From: Candidatus Sulfotelmatobacter sp.
Lineage (GTDB): Bacteria > Vulcanimicrobiota > Vulcanimicrobiia > Vulcanimicrobiales > Vulcanimicrobiaceae
Direction: 5' to 3'
Assembly: GCA_035504415.1 (NCBI GenBank)
Contig: DATJRY010000010.1
Coordinates: 242,159-306,158, forward strand
DNA length: 64,000 nucleotides
Each line of letters begins with the position of its first letter. Positions within the stretch are counted from its first letter, which is position 1. Made by a program: the position numbers and the translations under genes. Under the pieces are notes generated by a model, which was not told where the DNA came from, ran no database searches, and saw only the letters and a list, made by a program, of their open reading frames with translations. This document shows, piece after piece, positions 14,902-23,556 of the stretch.

Positions 14902-16854
14902 TCACGGCGCCAGGTACTTGTCGAACCAGGCCAAGATGCGCGCACTGAAGTCGCGCTGGTGCGCCGGCAGCCGGATGCCGTGGCCTTCACCCGGATAGAT
15001 CACCAGCGACGACGGCACGCCCAGCGTGTGCAGCGCGTGCCAGAACTCCAGCGACTGCGGTGCGGGGCACTCGACGTCGCGCTCGCCGACGAACACGAAG
15101 GTGGGCGTGCGCACGTTGGTGATGTACGTGATCGGCGAGCTCCTCGCGTACACGGCTGGATCGGCGTAGACCGACGCGCCGAAGAACGGGATCATCCACT
15201 CGTCGATGCCGTTCTCGCCGTAGTAGCTCTGCCAATTCGCGATGCCGGCGCCGGCGGCGGCCGCCTTGAAGCGGTGCGTCTGCGTGACGGCCCACATCGT
15301 CATGTACCCGCCGTAGCTGAAGCCCTGGATCCCCAAGCGCGCGTCGTCGATCGGCGCGACCTTCTCGGCCGCGTCGACGCCGGCCAAGATGTCGCGCAGG
15401 TCGCCGTAGCCGAAGTCCTTGACGTTGGCCGCGGTGAAGCGCTCGCCCTGACCGTAGCTGCCGCGCGGGTTGGGCTCGAAGAGGTAGTAGCCGTGCGCGA
15501 GCAGCTCGGCGAGCTGGCCGCGGGTGATGAAGCTCGGCTGCGCAGCCGCCGAGGGACCGCCGTGCACGACCACGATCATCGGCGACTTTTTTCCGGCCGG
15601 TGCGTTGAGCGGGGCCAACAGCCAGCCTTGGGCGTGAAAACCCTCGTTCGTCCAGGTAATGCTGCGCGCGTGGGTCAGCGGCGCGATCCCGTCGTTGTCG
15701 TGCGTGATGTCGGCGAAGCGGCCCATCGGGCCAGCCGCGATCTCCGGCGGGTGCTCGAAGTCTTGGTGCGCGAACGCGGCGCGCGACGCGTCGCGGCTGA
15801 GCGCGACGCGGTCGCCGCCGAAGCTACCGATCGCCTCGGGCGCCGACCACAGCATGGTGGTCGCGCCGGTGCCGGGATCGAGCGTCTCGATCGCGTTGCG
15901 GTCGTTCACCAGCGCGGTGATGGTCAGCTTGCCGTCCGGGCGCCACGCGATCGAGGTCACCGACGCGGTGATGCCGGGCGTGACGTCGGTGGCCCGGCCG
16001 CCGGCCAGCGGCATGACGTAGACGTCGCCGCCGACCGAGCCGAAGTCGCTCATCAGCCCGCCGATGAACGCGACGCTCTTACCGTCGGGCGAGATGCGCG
16101 GCGCGTTCATCTGCATCGCCGGCCGCAGCAGCTCGTGCGCGTCGCCGCCGATACCGATCGCGTACAGACGCGCGACCCACCATTCGTCGTCCCCGTTCCC
16201 GTACGCGCCGGTCGCGGCGAAGCCGTGACCGTCGGGCGCCCAGTCGTACTCGTAGACGAACAGCTTGTCGGGCGAGACGAAGCGGAGCGTCGCGTCGCCG
16301 CCCAGCACCGCGATACGCTGCACGTCCTGATCCAGATCCGCCGAGACGTCGCCGGTCAGCGCCGCGCCGGCCTGCGTCGCGCCGATCTCCTTGTGCGCGT
16401 TGGCCGTCGCCAGCAGCGCCAGCGTCGAGCCGTCGGGCGCCCAGCGCGGCGCGTTGAGGATGCCGGTGAAGCCGCTCAGCCACGGCTTGGGGTCGCTGCC
16501 GTCACCGTTCGCCGACCAGACCGCGGTCGTGCCGGCCTTCTCGTCGCGCACGAGATACGCCAAGCGGCGGCCGTCGGGCGACCAGGTCGGCGCGCTGATG
16601 CGGCACGCGGTCGCGCCCGGGCACGCGATCGTGCGCGGGGCGCCGCCGGTGAGCGAACGCACGACGAGCGTGCCGACCGGCGGTGCCGTCGCGTCGGGGG
16701 GCGCCTCGACACTCTCGACGTCGGCGACGGTCATCCCGTCCGGAGCGATCGCGACCTGGGCGAATTGGTGCAGCGGGCGGGACGCCACCGCGCCCGCCAG
16801 CGCGGGCATGGCGAAGACGAGCCCCGTGGCAAGGGCGAGAACACGACATCTCAT
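14902..16854 (-). CDS. secreted S9 family peptidase (acylaminoacyl/dipeptidyl type)
   Basis: 650 residues with a signal peptide (ALATGLVFAMPALAGAVA). An N-terminal seven-bladed-type TolB/WD-like propeller with repeated SPDGRRLAY or PDGSTLAL elements (about 30-390) precedes a C-terminal alpha/beta hydrolase domain. The catalytic triad is Ser513 in GFSYGGYMT, Asp593 in GERDVECP and His625 in PGEGHGI, matching prolyl oligopeptidase-family S9C enzymes. These hydrolyse short peptides or N-acylated residues. The gene is followed closely by the NUDIX, retropepsin and CHAD genes on the same strand. 40 bases separate it from the SDR gene upstream. Confidence 0.92.
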   Translation of the reverse strand: MRCRVLALATGLVFAMPALAGAVASRPLHQFAQVAIAPDGMTVADVESVEAPPDATAPPVGTLVVRSLTGGAPRTIACPGATACRISAPTWSPDGRRLAYLVRDEKAGTTAVWSANGDGSDPKPWLSGFTGILNAPRWAPDGSTLALLATANAHKEIGATQAGAALTGDVSADLDQDVQRIAVLGGDATLRFVSPDKLFVYEYDWAPDGHGFAATGAYGNGDDEWWVARLYAIGIGGDAHELLRPAMQMNAPRISPDGKSVAFIGGLMSDFGSVGGDVYVMPLAGGRATDVTPGITASVTSIAWRPDGKLTITALVNDRNAIETLDPGTGATTMLWSAPEAIGSFGGDRVALSRDASRAAFAHQDFEHPPEIAAGPMGRFADITHDNDGIAPLTHARSITWTNEGFHAQGWLLAPLNAPAGKKSPMIVVVHGGPSAAAQPSFITRGQLAELLAHGYYLFEPNPRGSYGQGERFTAANVKDFGYGDLRDILAGVDAAEKVAPIDDARLGIQGFSYGGYMTMWAVTQTHRFKAAAAGAGIANWQSYYGENGIDEWMIPFFGASVYADPAVYARSSPITYITNVRTPTFVFVGERDVECPAPQSLEFWHALHTLGVPSSLVIYPGEGHGIRLPAHQRDFSARILAWFDKYLAP

Positions 16855-16894
16855 CGCCGCGCTCTTCCGCGAGGGCGTTCGCGGGTGCCTCTAG

Positions 16895-17710
16895 CTAGCG
16901 CGGCCGAGCCGCGCGAGCCAGCCAGCGCGGCCCGCTGACCGGAAACAACCGGGTGACCCGGTCGATCCGGTGCGCGTCGGCCCCGATCAGCACGCGCTCG
17001 TGTCCGCGCGTCAGTCCCTCCACGATCGCCGTCGCGGCCGTCTCGGCCGGCGTGGTCAAGAAGCGCTTCTCGAACGCCACGCGCATGCGCGCCGCCAAGG
17101 CCGGGTCGGCCGCGCGCGCGACCCGCGTGCGCGCGGCGATCGCCGTCTTCACCCCGCCCGGATGGACGGTGATCACCCGCACCGGGGTTCCGTCCAGCTC
17201 CGCGCGCAGCGACTCGCTGAACCCGCGCACGGCGAACTTGCTCGCCGCGTAGGCGGCTTGGCCGGGCGGAGCCCAGAGACCGAACACGCTCGAGAGGTTG
17301 ACGATGGCGGCTTCGGGGCGGGTCAGGAGTGTCGGCAAGAACGCTTGGGTACCGTGGACGACGCCCCAGAAGTTCACGTTCATCAGCCACGCGATCTCGT
17401 CGGCGGCCAGCTCGGCCACCGAACCGTACAGCGCGACGCCCGCGTTGTTGATCGCGACGTCGACGGTTCCGTGCGTCTGCAACACCGCGTCGGCATAGGC
17501 GCGCACCGCGGCGCCGTCGCTCACGTCGAGGACGTGCTCGCTGGCGCTCCCGCCGGCGGCCGCCACGCGCTGCGCCGTCTCGCGCAACCCGTCCGCGTCC
17601 TTGTCGGCGAGCGCCACCCGCGCGCCCAACCGCGCGAGCGCGAGCGCCAACGCCCGCCCGATGCCCGACCCCGCGCCGGTCAGCGCGACCACCTTGTCCT
17701 CGAGCCGCAT
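16895..17710 (-). CDS. SDR family oxidoreductase
   Basis: A 271-residue classical SDR with cofactor loop TGAGSGIGRA (11-20), NNAG at 88-91, Ser at 140/141, Tyr154 and Lys158 in YAASKFAVRGFSESLR. The last of these is the pattern of retinol-dehydrogenase-like or ketoacyl-reductase-like SDRs. The C-terminal extension (about residue 195 on) has a long amphipathic helix and a basic end. The ATG overlaps the stop of the esterase gene (TGATG), so the two probably act in one pathway, but the substrate is not evident. Confidence 0.88.
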   Translation of the reverse strand: MRLEDKVVALTGAGSGIGRALALALARLGARVALADKDADGLRETAQRVAAAGGSASEHVLDVSDGAAVRAYADAVLQTHGTVDVAINNAGVALYGSVAELAADEIAWLMNVNFWGVVHGTQAFLPTLLTRPEAAIVNLSSVFGLWAPPGQAAYAASKFAVRGFSESLRAELDGTPVRVITVHPGGVKTAIAARTRVARAADPALAARMRVAFEKRFLTTPAETAATAIVEGLTRGHERVLIGADAHRIDRVTRLFPVSGPRWLARAARPR

Positions 17711-18675
17711 CAGGCGGCCTCGGCGCGCCCCCTGAGCGCGGCGCGCAGCGCCATCGCCGCCGAGAGGAGCGCGCGGCGTGCGGCCGGGACGGCACCGGCG
17801 AAGTTGACGAAGCCGTGCGTGAGCGTCGGCCGCAGATCGTAGGTCACCGGCACGCCGGCCGCGCGCAGCTTCTCGGCGTACGCGCGGCCCTCGTCGACGA
17901 GCGGATCGTAGCCCGCGGCCAGCAGATAGGTCGGCGGCGAGGCGGCGATCGACGCCGGCGGGAGCAGTAGCGGCGCGAGCAACGGCGAGCGTTCTTCTTC
18001 GGGCGTGGTCGCGTTGTAGCGGTGGAACCACGCGATGGTCTGCTCCGTGAACGGCAGCCCGGCCGGAAAGTATCCCGGCGCGCGCGACGGGCACGAGCCG
18101 GTCGCGTCGGTGAGCGGGTACATCAGCAGCTGGAAGGCCGGCGCCGGCAGGCCGCGCTCGCCGGCGAAGGCGCCGACGACCTCGGCCAAGGTACCGCCGG
18201 CGCTGTCGCCGCCGACCGCGATGCGGCGCGGGTCGATCCCCAACGCCGCCGCGTTCGCGCAGGCCCAGCGGTAGGCGGCGAACGCGTCCTCGTGACCGCG
18301 CGGAAAATGGTACTCGGGCGAGAGGCGGTACTCGACCGAGAGCACCGCGCATTCGCTGCGGATCGCGAAGAACCGTGCCAGGTGGTCGTAACTCGGAACG
18401 TCGCCGATCACGAAGCCGCCGCCGTGGAAGAACACCAGCAGCGGCGCCGGGCCGGTGCCCGCGGCGACCCGGTACAGCCGGGCGGCGATCCCGCCCTCGT
18501 CGGTCGGGATGGTCAGGTCGCGCTGCGTGACCGGGGTACGCTCGCGCAAGCCGAGCTGCCGGTTCATGTCGGCATAGCCGGCGCGCAACTGCGCGACGGT
18601 CAGATCGGGGCGAAACGCGCGACCGCGACGTTGGGCGAACCACTGCAGCGCGCGGATTCGCCAATCCAATCCCAT
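17710..18675 (-). CDS. alpha/beta hydrolase, hormone-sensitive-lipase family esterase
   Basis: A 321-residue carboxylesterase of bacterial family IV. The oxyanion-hole motif is FFHGGGFVIGD (HGGG 84-87), the nucleophile elbow is GGDSAGGTL (Ser158), the acid is in AAGYDPLVDEG, and the base in LTHGFVNF. The length and the N-terminal cap helices are standard. Such enzymes hydrolyse short-chain acyl esters. It is the first gene of the coupled pair with the SDR and is divergent from the DUF2252 gene, sharing a 56-base intergenic region. Confidence 0.93.
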   Translation of the reverse strand: MGLDWRIRALQWFAQRRGRAFRPDLTVAQLRAGYADMNRQLGLRERTPVTQRDLTIPTDEGGIAARLYRVAAGTGPAPLLVFFHGGGFVIGDVPSYDHLARFFAIRSECAVLSVEYRLSPEYHFPRGHEDAFAAYRWACANAAALGIDPRRIAVGGDSAGGTLAEVVGAFAGERGLPAPAFQLLMYPLTDATGSCPSRAPGYFPAGLPFTEQTIAWFHRYNATTPEEERSPLLAPLLLPPASIAASPPTYLLAAGYDPLVDEGRAYAEKLRAAGVPVTYDLRPTLTHGFVNFAGAVPAARRALLSAAMALRAALRGRAEAA

Positions 18676-18693
18676 GCGTACGTCTTCCGCCCA

Positions 18694-18723
18694 TTGACGA
18701 CGAGGCCCCCCGGGCGCTACGGT
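18694..18723 (+). promoter_or_regulatory. candidate promoter TTGACG-N18-TACGGT
   Basis: TTGACG at 18694-18699 and TACGGT at 18718-18723 lie in the 56-base gap before the DUF2252 gene. A start about seven bases after the -10 falls within a base or two of the ATG at 18732, so the transcript would be leaderless or nearly so. No Shine-Dalgarno sequence is present, which agrees. The match to consensus is moderate. Confidence 0.35.
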
Positions 18724-18731
18724 GGCCGTGC

Positions 18732-20045
18732 ATGGTCGAGGAGTCGCTGGGCGGCAAATCCCTCCGGGTCGCCGTCCCGCGTGCTGCGCACGCGGCCTGG
18801 GAGCCGCATCCCGCGCGCGACCCGTTGGCGATTCTGCGCGGCGTCTTCGCGACGCTGATCCCGGACCTGCGCGCGATCCGCGGCCAACGCATGGCCCGCT
18901 CGCCGTTCGCCTTCTACCGCGGCTCGGCGGCGGTGATGGCGGCGGACTTGGCGGCGACGCCGCGCACCGGCCGGCTGGTGCAGATCAGCGGCGACGCGCA
19001 CGTCGCGAACTTCGGCGGCTACGCCGCGCCCGAGCGGCGACTCGTGTTCGACGTCAACGACTTCGACGAGACGGCCCGCGGGCCGTGGGAGTGGGACGTC
19101 AAACGGCTCGCGGCCAGCCTGATCCTGGCCGGCCGCGCCGCCGGCCTGCGCGTCGCCGCCAACGACGACGTCGTGCGCGCCGCGCTCTCGACCTACCGAG
19201 TGCGCACGCGCGAGTACGCGGAGATGGCTCCCCGCGACGTCTGGTACGCGACGATCGACATCCGCGGTTCGGTGCGGGCCGCGCTGGACAGCCGCGCCAA
19301 GCGTCCGGCGGAGCGCCCGGAACGCGACGGCCGTTCGCGCACGGCGCTCAACTTGCTCTCGAAGGTGACGGAGTTGGCCGACGGCCAGCTCCGTTTCGTC
19401 GAAGACCCGCCGCTCCTCGAGCATACCGACGGAACGCCGCTGGAGAAGGCGCAGCAGGTCCTGGACGCCTACCGCACGACGCTGCGCCCGGAAGCGCGCC
19501 TGTTGATCGACCGGTACAAGCTGGTCGACGCCGCGCGCAAAGTCGTCGGCGTCGGCAGCGTCGGCACGTGGTGCGTGCTCTTGCTGATGACCGACGACCG
19601 CAACGACGAGCTGCTGCTGCAAGCGAAAGAAGCGCGGGCGTCGGTGCTCGAGCCGTACGTCGGGCCGCAGCCGTACAGCTCGCACGGCGAACGCGTGGTG
19701 ACCGGACAGCGGATGATGCAGGCCGCGAGCGACGTCTTGCTGGGCTGGGCCGAACTCGACGGCACCTGCTTCTACGTGCGCCAGTACCGCAACAACAAGA
19801 CCGCGCCGGACGTCACCACGCTCGGCGCGTCGGAGCTGAGCGACTACGCCGCGCACTGCGCCTGGACGCTGGCGCGCGCGCACGCGCGCACGGCGGACGC
19901 GCGGCCGGTCGCCGACTACCTGGGCCGCGGCGATGCGTTCGACGAAGCGGTCGCGCTGTGGGCACGCGCGTACGCCGACCAGACCGAACGCGACCACGCC
20001 GCCTTCGTCGCCGCCCTCCCGACGGGCGGCTTCCTCACCGCGTAG
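18732..20045 (+). CDS. DUF2252 domain protein
   Basis: A 437-residue protein of the DUF2252 family (about 400-450 residues, kinase-like fold predicted by others). Diagnostic segments are FAFYRGSAAVMAADL, ISGDAHVANFGGYAAPE, FDVNDFDETARGPWEWD and, towards the end, FYVRQYRNNKTAP. The GDAHVANFG and DVNDFDE pieces resemble the catalytic and metal loops of aminoglycoside phosphotransferase-like kinases, so a small-molecule or protein kinase role is plausible but unproven. It ends 11 bases inside the convergent GNAT gene. Confidence 0.9.
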   Translation: MVEESLGGKSLRVAVPRAAHAAWEPHPARDPLAILRGVFATLIPDLRAIRGQRMARSPFAFYRGSAAVMAADLAATPRTGRLVQISGDAHVANFGGYAAPERRLVFDVNDFDETARGPWEWDVKRLAASLILAGRAAGLRVAANDDVVRAALSTYRVRTREYAEMAPRDVWYATIDIRGSVRAALDSRAKRPAERPERDGRSRTALNLLSKVTELADGQLRFVEDPPLLEHTDGTPLEKAQQVLDAYRTTLRPEARLLIDRYKLVDAARKVVGVGSVGTWCVLLLMTDDRNDELLLQAKEARASVLEPYVGPQPYSSHGERVVTGQRMMQAASDVLLGWAELDGTCFYVRQYRNNKTAPDVTTLGASELSDYAAHCAWTLARAHARTADARPVADYLGRGDAFDEAVALWARAYADQTERDHAAFVAALPTGGFLTA

Positions 20046-20496
20046 CGATCGGCACGACGTAGCGGACGAAATCGTCCGCCGCCGCGAACCCGTCGTACAC
20101 CCGCCGTGCCGCGGCGTTGTTCTCGCGGGTGTGCCAGTAGACGCGGTCCCAGCCTGCGCGTTCGCCCAGCACGATCAAACCGTCGATCAGCGCTTTCCCG
20201 GCGCCGCGCCCGCGTGCATCCGGTGCGACGAAGAGATCCTCGAGGTACCCGATCACCTGCGTTCCCCAGGTGTACGGGTGCACGACGTAGTTCGCGAAGC
20301 CGACGATGCGTCCGTCGCCTGCCAGCGCGACCAGCGCGGCGACGCCGGAGGCCGGATCGAGGATGCGCGCCCACGTCGCGCCCGTGACCCGTTCGGACAC
20401 GGTGACCTCGTAGAACGCGCAGTAGCCGGCCCAGAGCGCGCGCCACGCCGCCTCGTCCTGCGGCTCGGCGGCACGGATCGTCAGCTTTGCGTTCAT
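20035..20496 (-). CDS. GNAT family N-acetyltransferase
   Basis: A 153-residue GNAT domain. The acetyl-CoA pyrophosphate loop is VAPDARGRGAGKALID (motif A, about residue 94-109), preceded by IGYLEDLFV, and motif B is TRENNAAARRVYDGFA. This spacing matches the small standalone acetyltransferases that modify amino groups of metabolites, antibiotics or protein N-termini. The ATG at 20496 was chosen; the longer frame to 20742 overlaps the divergent propeller gene. It converges on DUF2252 with an 11-base overlap of the coding ends. Confidence 0.9.
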   Translation of the reverse strand: MNAKLTIRAAEPQDEAAWRALWAGYCAFYEVTVSERVTGATWARILDPASGVAALVALAGDGRIVGFANYVVHPYTWGTQVIGYLEDLFVAPDARGRGAGKALIDGLIVLGERAGWDRVYWHTRENNAAARRVYDGFAAADDFVRYVVPIATR

Positions 20497-20575
20497 CCGG
20501 GCCGTCTTCGCCGCGTCGGTGCGCTTCGCCGTCCGGTGGAAGGCACGCCGAACCGGCGCGCGCAACGCGCCCGGA

Positions 20576-23551
20576 ATGATGCGTCGTCTCGCCCCGTGTC
20601 TCGCGCTCGCGCTCGCGCTCGGCCCGGCCGTTCCGGCCGCCACCGCGGCGCAAGCCCCGCCCGATCCGGTCGCCGCGCTGCGCGACGTGCTGCATTGGCG
20701 GCCGATCGGGCCGTTCCGCGGCGGCCGTACCGTCGCGGTCACCGGCGTACCGGGGCGGCCCGACGAGTACTACATCGCGGCGGTCAACGGCGGCGTCTTC
20801 AAGACCGTCGACGGCGCGCGCACCTGGACGCCCATCTTCGACGATCAGCCGACCGCGTCGGTCGGCGCGATCGCCGTCGCGCCCTCGGCGCCCGACACCG
20901 TCTACGTCGGCAGCGGCGAGGGCCGCCAACGACCCGACCTCGCGGTCGGTGACGGGATCTACAAATCGACCGACGGCGGCGCGCACTGGACGCATCTCGG
21001 CTTACGCGACGGGCAGCAGATCGCGTGCATCGTGGTCGATCCGCACGATGCGAACCGCTTGTTCGTGGCGGTGCTCGGGCACCCGTACGGGCCGAACGCC
21101 GAGCGCGGCGTCTATCGTTCCACCGACGGCGGCGCGACCTTCGCGCGCGTGCTCGGTCCGAACGACGACGCCGGCGCGTTCGACCTCGCGCTCGATCCGC
21201 ACGACGCGAACACGATCTACGCCTCGCTCTGGGCCGCGCGCCAGTCGCCGTGGGAGACGAGCGCGGGCGACTCGTTCGAGCGCCCCGACGCCGGCAGCGG
21301 GCTCTACAAGTCGACCGACGGCGGCACGACGTGGACGAAGCTCGCCGGCGGTCTGCCGGGCCTCGCCGACGGCGTCGGCCGCATCGAGGTCGCCGTCGCG
21401 CCGAGCAACGCTCAGCGCGTCTACGCCGCCGTCGACGCCGAGAAGAACGACGGTATCTACCGGTCCGACGACGCCGGTGCGACCTGGACGCATCTCAACG
21501 ACACCGACCGCGTCACCGAACGCGGCGACGACCTGGCCGAGATCGCGGTCGATCCGCGCGATCCGAACGTCGTCTACGAAACCAACACCACGACCTACAA
21601 ATCGGTCGACGGCGGCAAGACGTTCGAGGCGCTGCGCGGTGCGCCGGGCGGCGACGATTACCAGAACATCTGGATCTCGCCCGACGACCCGCGTACGATC
21701 CTGCTCGGGAGCGACCAAGGGGCGGTGCTCACCGTCGACGGCGGCGCGAGCTGGTCATCGTGGTACAACCAGCCGACGGCGCAGTTCTACCACGTCGCCG
21801 CCGACGACCGCTTTCCGTACCGTCTCTACGGCGGGCAACAGGAGAGCGGCAGCGCGGAGATCCTCACCCGCGGCAACGACGGCGCGGTCACCTTCCGCGA
21901 CTGGCATCCGGTCGGCGTCGAAGAGTACGGCTACGTCGCACCTGACCCGCTGCACCCGGGGATCGTCTACGGCGGCAAGGTGACGCGCTACGACGAGCGC
22001 AGCGGACAGACGCGCGAGGTCGGTCCGGTCATCGGCTGGCGCGGCAATCCGCTCTACCGTTTCCGGCGCACCGCGCCGCTGGCGTTCTCGCCGGCCGATC
22101 CGCACGCGCTGTACCTGGGCGCCAACGTCGTCTTCGTCACCACCGACGGCGGCGAACACTGGCGCACCATCAGCCCCGATTTGACCCGCGCCGATCCCGC
22201 CAACACCCCCAACCTGGGCATCTTCGCGCAGACGGCCGCCGCGCGGCGGCCGCATCGCGGCGTGATCTACGCGCTCGGCCTCTCGCCACGCGACGCCAAG
22301 GTCGTCTGGGCCGGCACCGACGACGGGCTGGTGTGGCGCACCGCCGACGGCGGGGCGCACTGGGCCAACGTGACGCCGCCGGGCGTCGGGCCGTGGGCGA
22401 AGATCTCAATCATCGACGCCTCGCCGTTCGATACCGCCAGCGCCTACGTCGCCGTCAACCGCTTCCGGCTCGACGAGCAGCGGCCGCAGCTCTTCCGCAC
22501 GCACGACGGCGGGAAGACCTGGACCGAGATCGACCGCGGCATCGAGGCCGCGCCGACGAACGTCGTGCGCGCCGATCCCAAGCGAGCCGGTCTGCTCTAC
22601 GCCGGGACCGAACGCGGCGTGTGGGTCTCGTTCGACGACGGCGCCGCGTGGGAATCGCTGCGGCTGAACCTGCCGGCGACCTCGATCCGCGACCTGATCG
22701 TGCACGGCGACGACCTCGACGTCGCCACCCACGGGCGCGGCTTCTGGATCCTCGACGACGTGCGCCCGCTGCGCGACCGCGCCGCGCTGGCGTCGGCGAC
22801 GCCCGTGCTGCTGCAGCCGCAACCGGTCTGGCGCGTGGAGCCGAACACCAACACCGACACGCCGCTGCCGCCCGACGAGCCGTTCTTCGCCAACGCGCCG
22901 GACGGGGCGTACCTGGACTACGTGCTGCCCCGCGCCGCGCAGCGCGTCACGCTGACGATCGCCGACGCCCACGGCGCGGTCGTCCGGCGGCTCTCGAGCG
23001 ACGATCCGCTCACCTTCGCGGTCGATCCCAAGACGCTCGACGTCCCCGCCTGGTGGCTCGCGCCGCCGACCCGTCCGTCCGCGGCGGCCGGCGTGCACCG
23101 CTTCGTGTGGGACTTGCACCTGCCGCGTCCACGCAGCGAGGACTACTTCCCGACCATCGCGGCGATCCCGCACGCGACGCCGCTGGAGCCACAGGGCCCG
23201 CGCATCCCGCCGGGCACCTACACGGTCACCCTCGACGCGGACGGCGCGCGCTCGTCACGCTCGCTGCTGGTGCGCGAAGACCCGCGCGTCGTCGTGACGA
23301 GCGCCGACCTGCAAGCGCAGTACGCGCTGGCGAACGCGATCGTCGCCGACGCGAACGCGACGTATGACGCCGGGCGGCGCGTCGCCAAGACGAACGCCTT
23401 GCTCTCGCGCAACCTCGCTCGCGCCAACGGCACGCTGATCGGCCTGCTGTTCACCATCGAGGGCGCGGACGCGGCACCGACCCCCTCGCAGCGCGCCGCC
23501 TACGCGACCGCACACGCTCACGCGGCGGCGCTCCTGGCGCAGGCGAGGTAA
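20576..23551 (+). CDS. large secreted sortilin/BNR-like Asp-box propeller protein
   Basis: 991 residues beginning with a signal peptide (CLALALALGPAVPAATAA). At least eleven Asp-box repeats of the type STDGGATW can be read along residues 60-740 (for example KSTDGGAHW, RSTDGGATF, VTTDGGEHW, RTHDGGKTW). They indicate one or two large beta-propellers as in the VPS10/sortilin-like glycoside-hydrolase-like family. A C-terminal region with PxGTYTVTLDADG looks like a beta-sandwich (FlgD-like). Relatives are abundant in secretomes of soil Acidobacteria and Bacteroidota. Catalytic activity is uncertain despite the frequent glycosyl hydrolase label. ATG 20576 and 20579 are both possible. Confidence 0.88.
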   Translation: MMRRLAPCLALALALGPAVPAATAAQAPPDPVAALRDVLHWRPIGPFRGGRTVAVTGVPGRPDEYYIAAVNGGVFKTVDGARTWTPIFDDQPTASVGAIAVAPSAPDTVYVGSGEGRQRPDLAVGDGIYKSTDGGAHWTHLGLRDGQQIACIVVDPHDANRLFVAVLGHPYGPNAERGVYRSTDGGATFARVLGPNDDAGAFDLALDPHDANTIYASLWAARQSPWETSAGDSFERPDAGSGLYKSTDGGTTWTKLAGGLPGLADGVGRIEVAVAPSNAQRVYAAVDAEKNDGIYRSDDAGATWTHLNDTDRVTERGDDLAEIAVDPRDPNVVYETNTTTYKSVDGGKTFEALRGAPGGDDYQNIWISPDDPRTILLGSDQGAVLTVDGGASWSSWYNQPTAQFYHVAADDRFPYRLYGGQQESGSAEILTRGNDGAVTFRDWHPVGVEEYGYVAPDPLHPGIVYGGKVTRYDERSGQTREVGPVIGWRGNPLYRFRRTAPLAFSPADPHALYLGANVVFVTTDGGEHWRTISPDLTRADPANTPNLGIFAQTAAARRPHRGVIYALGLSPRDAKVVWAGTDDGLVWRTADGGAHWANVTPPGVGPWAKISIIDASPFDTASAYVAVNRFRLDEQRPQLFRTHDGGKTWTEIDRGIEAAPTNVVRADPKRAGLLYAGTERGVWVSFDDGAAWESLRLNLPATSIRDLIVHGDDLDVATHGRGFWILDDVRPLRDRAALASATPVLLQPQPVWRVEPNTNTDTPLPPDEPFFANAPDGAYLDYVLPRAAQRVTLTIADAHGAVVRRLSSDDPLTFAVDPKTLDVPAWWLAPPTRPSAAAGVHRFVWDLHLPRPRSEDYFPTIAAIPHATPLEPQGPRIPPGTYTVTLDADGARSSRSLLVREDPRVVVTSADLQAQYALANAIVADANATYDAGRRVAKTNALLSRNLARANGTLIGLLFTIEGADAAPTPSQRAAYATAHAHAAALLAQAR

Positions 23552-23556
23552 GCGCG

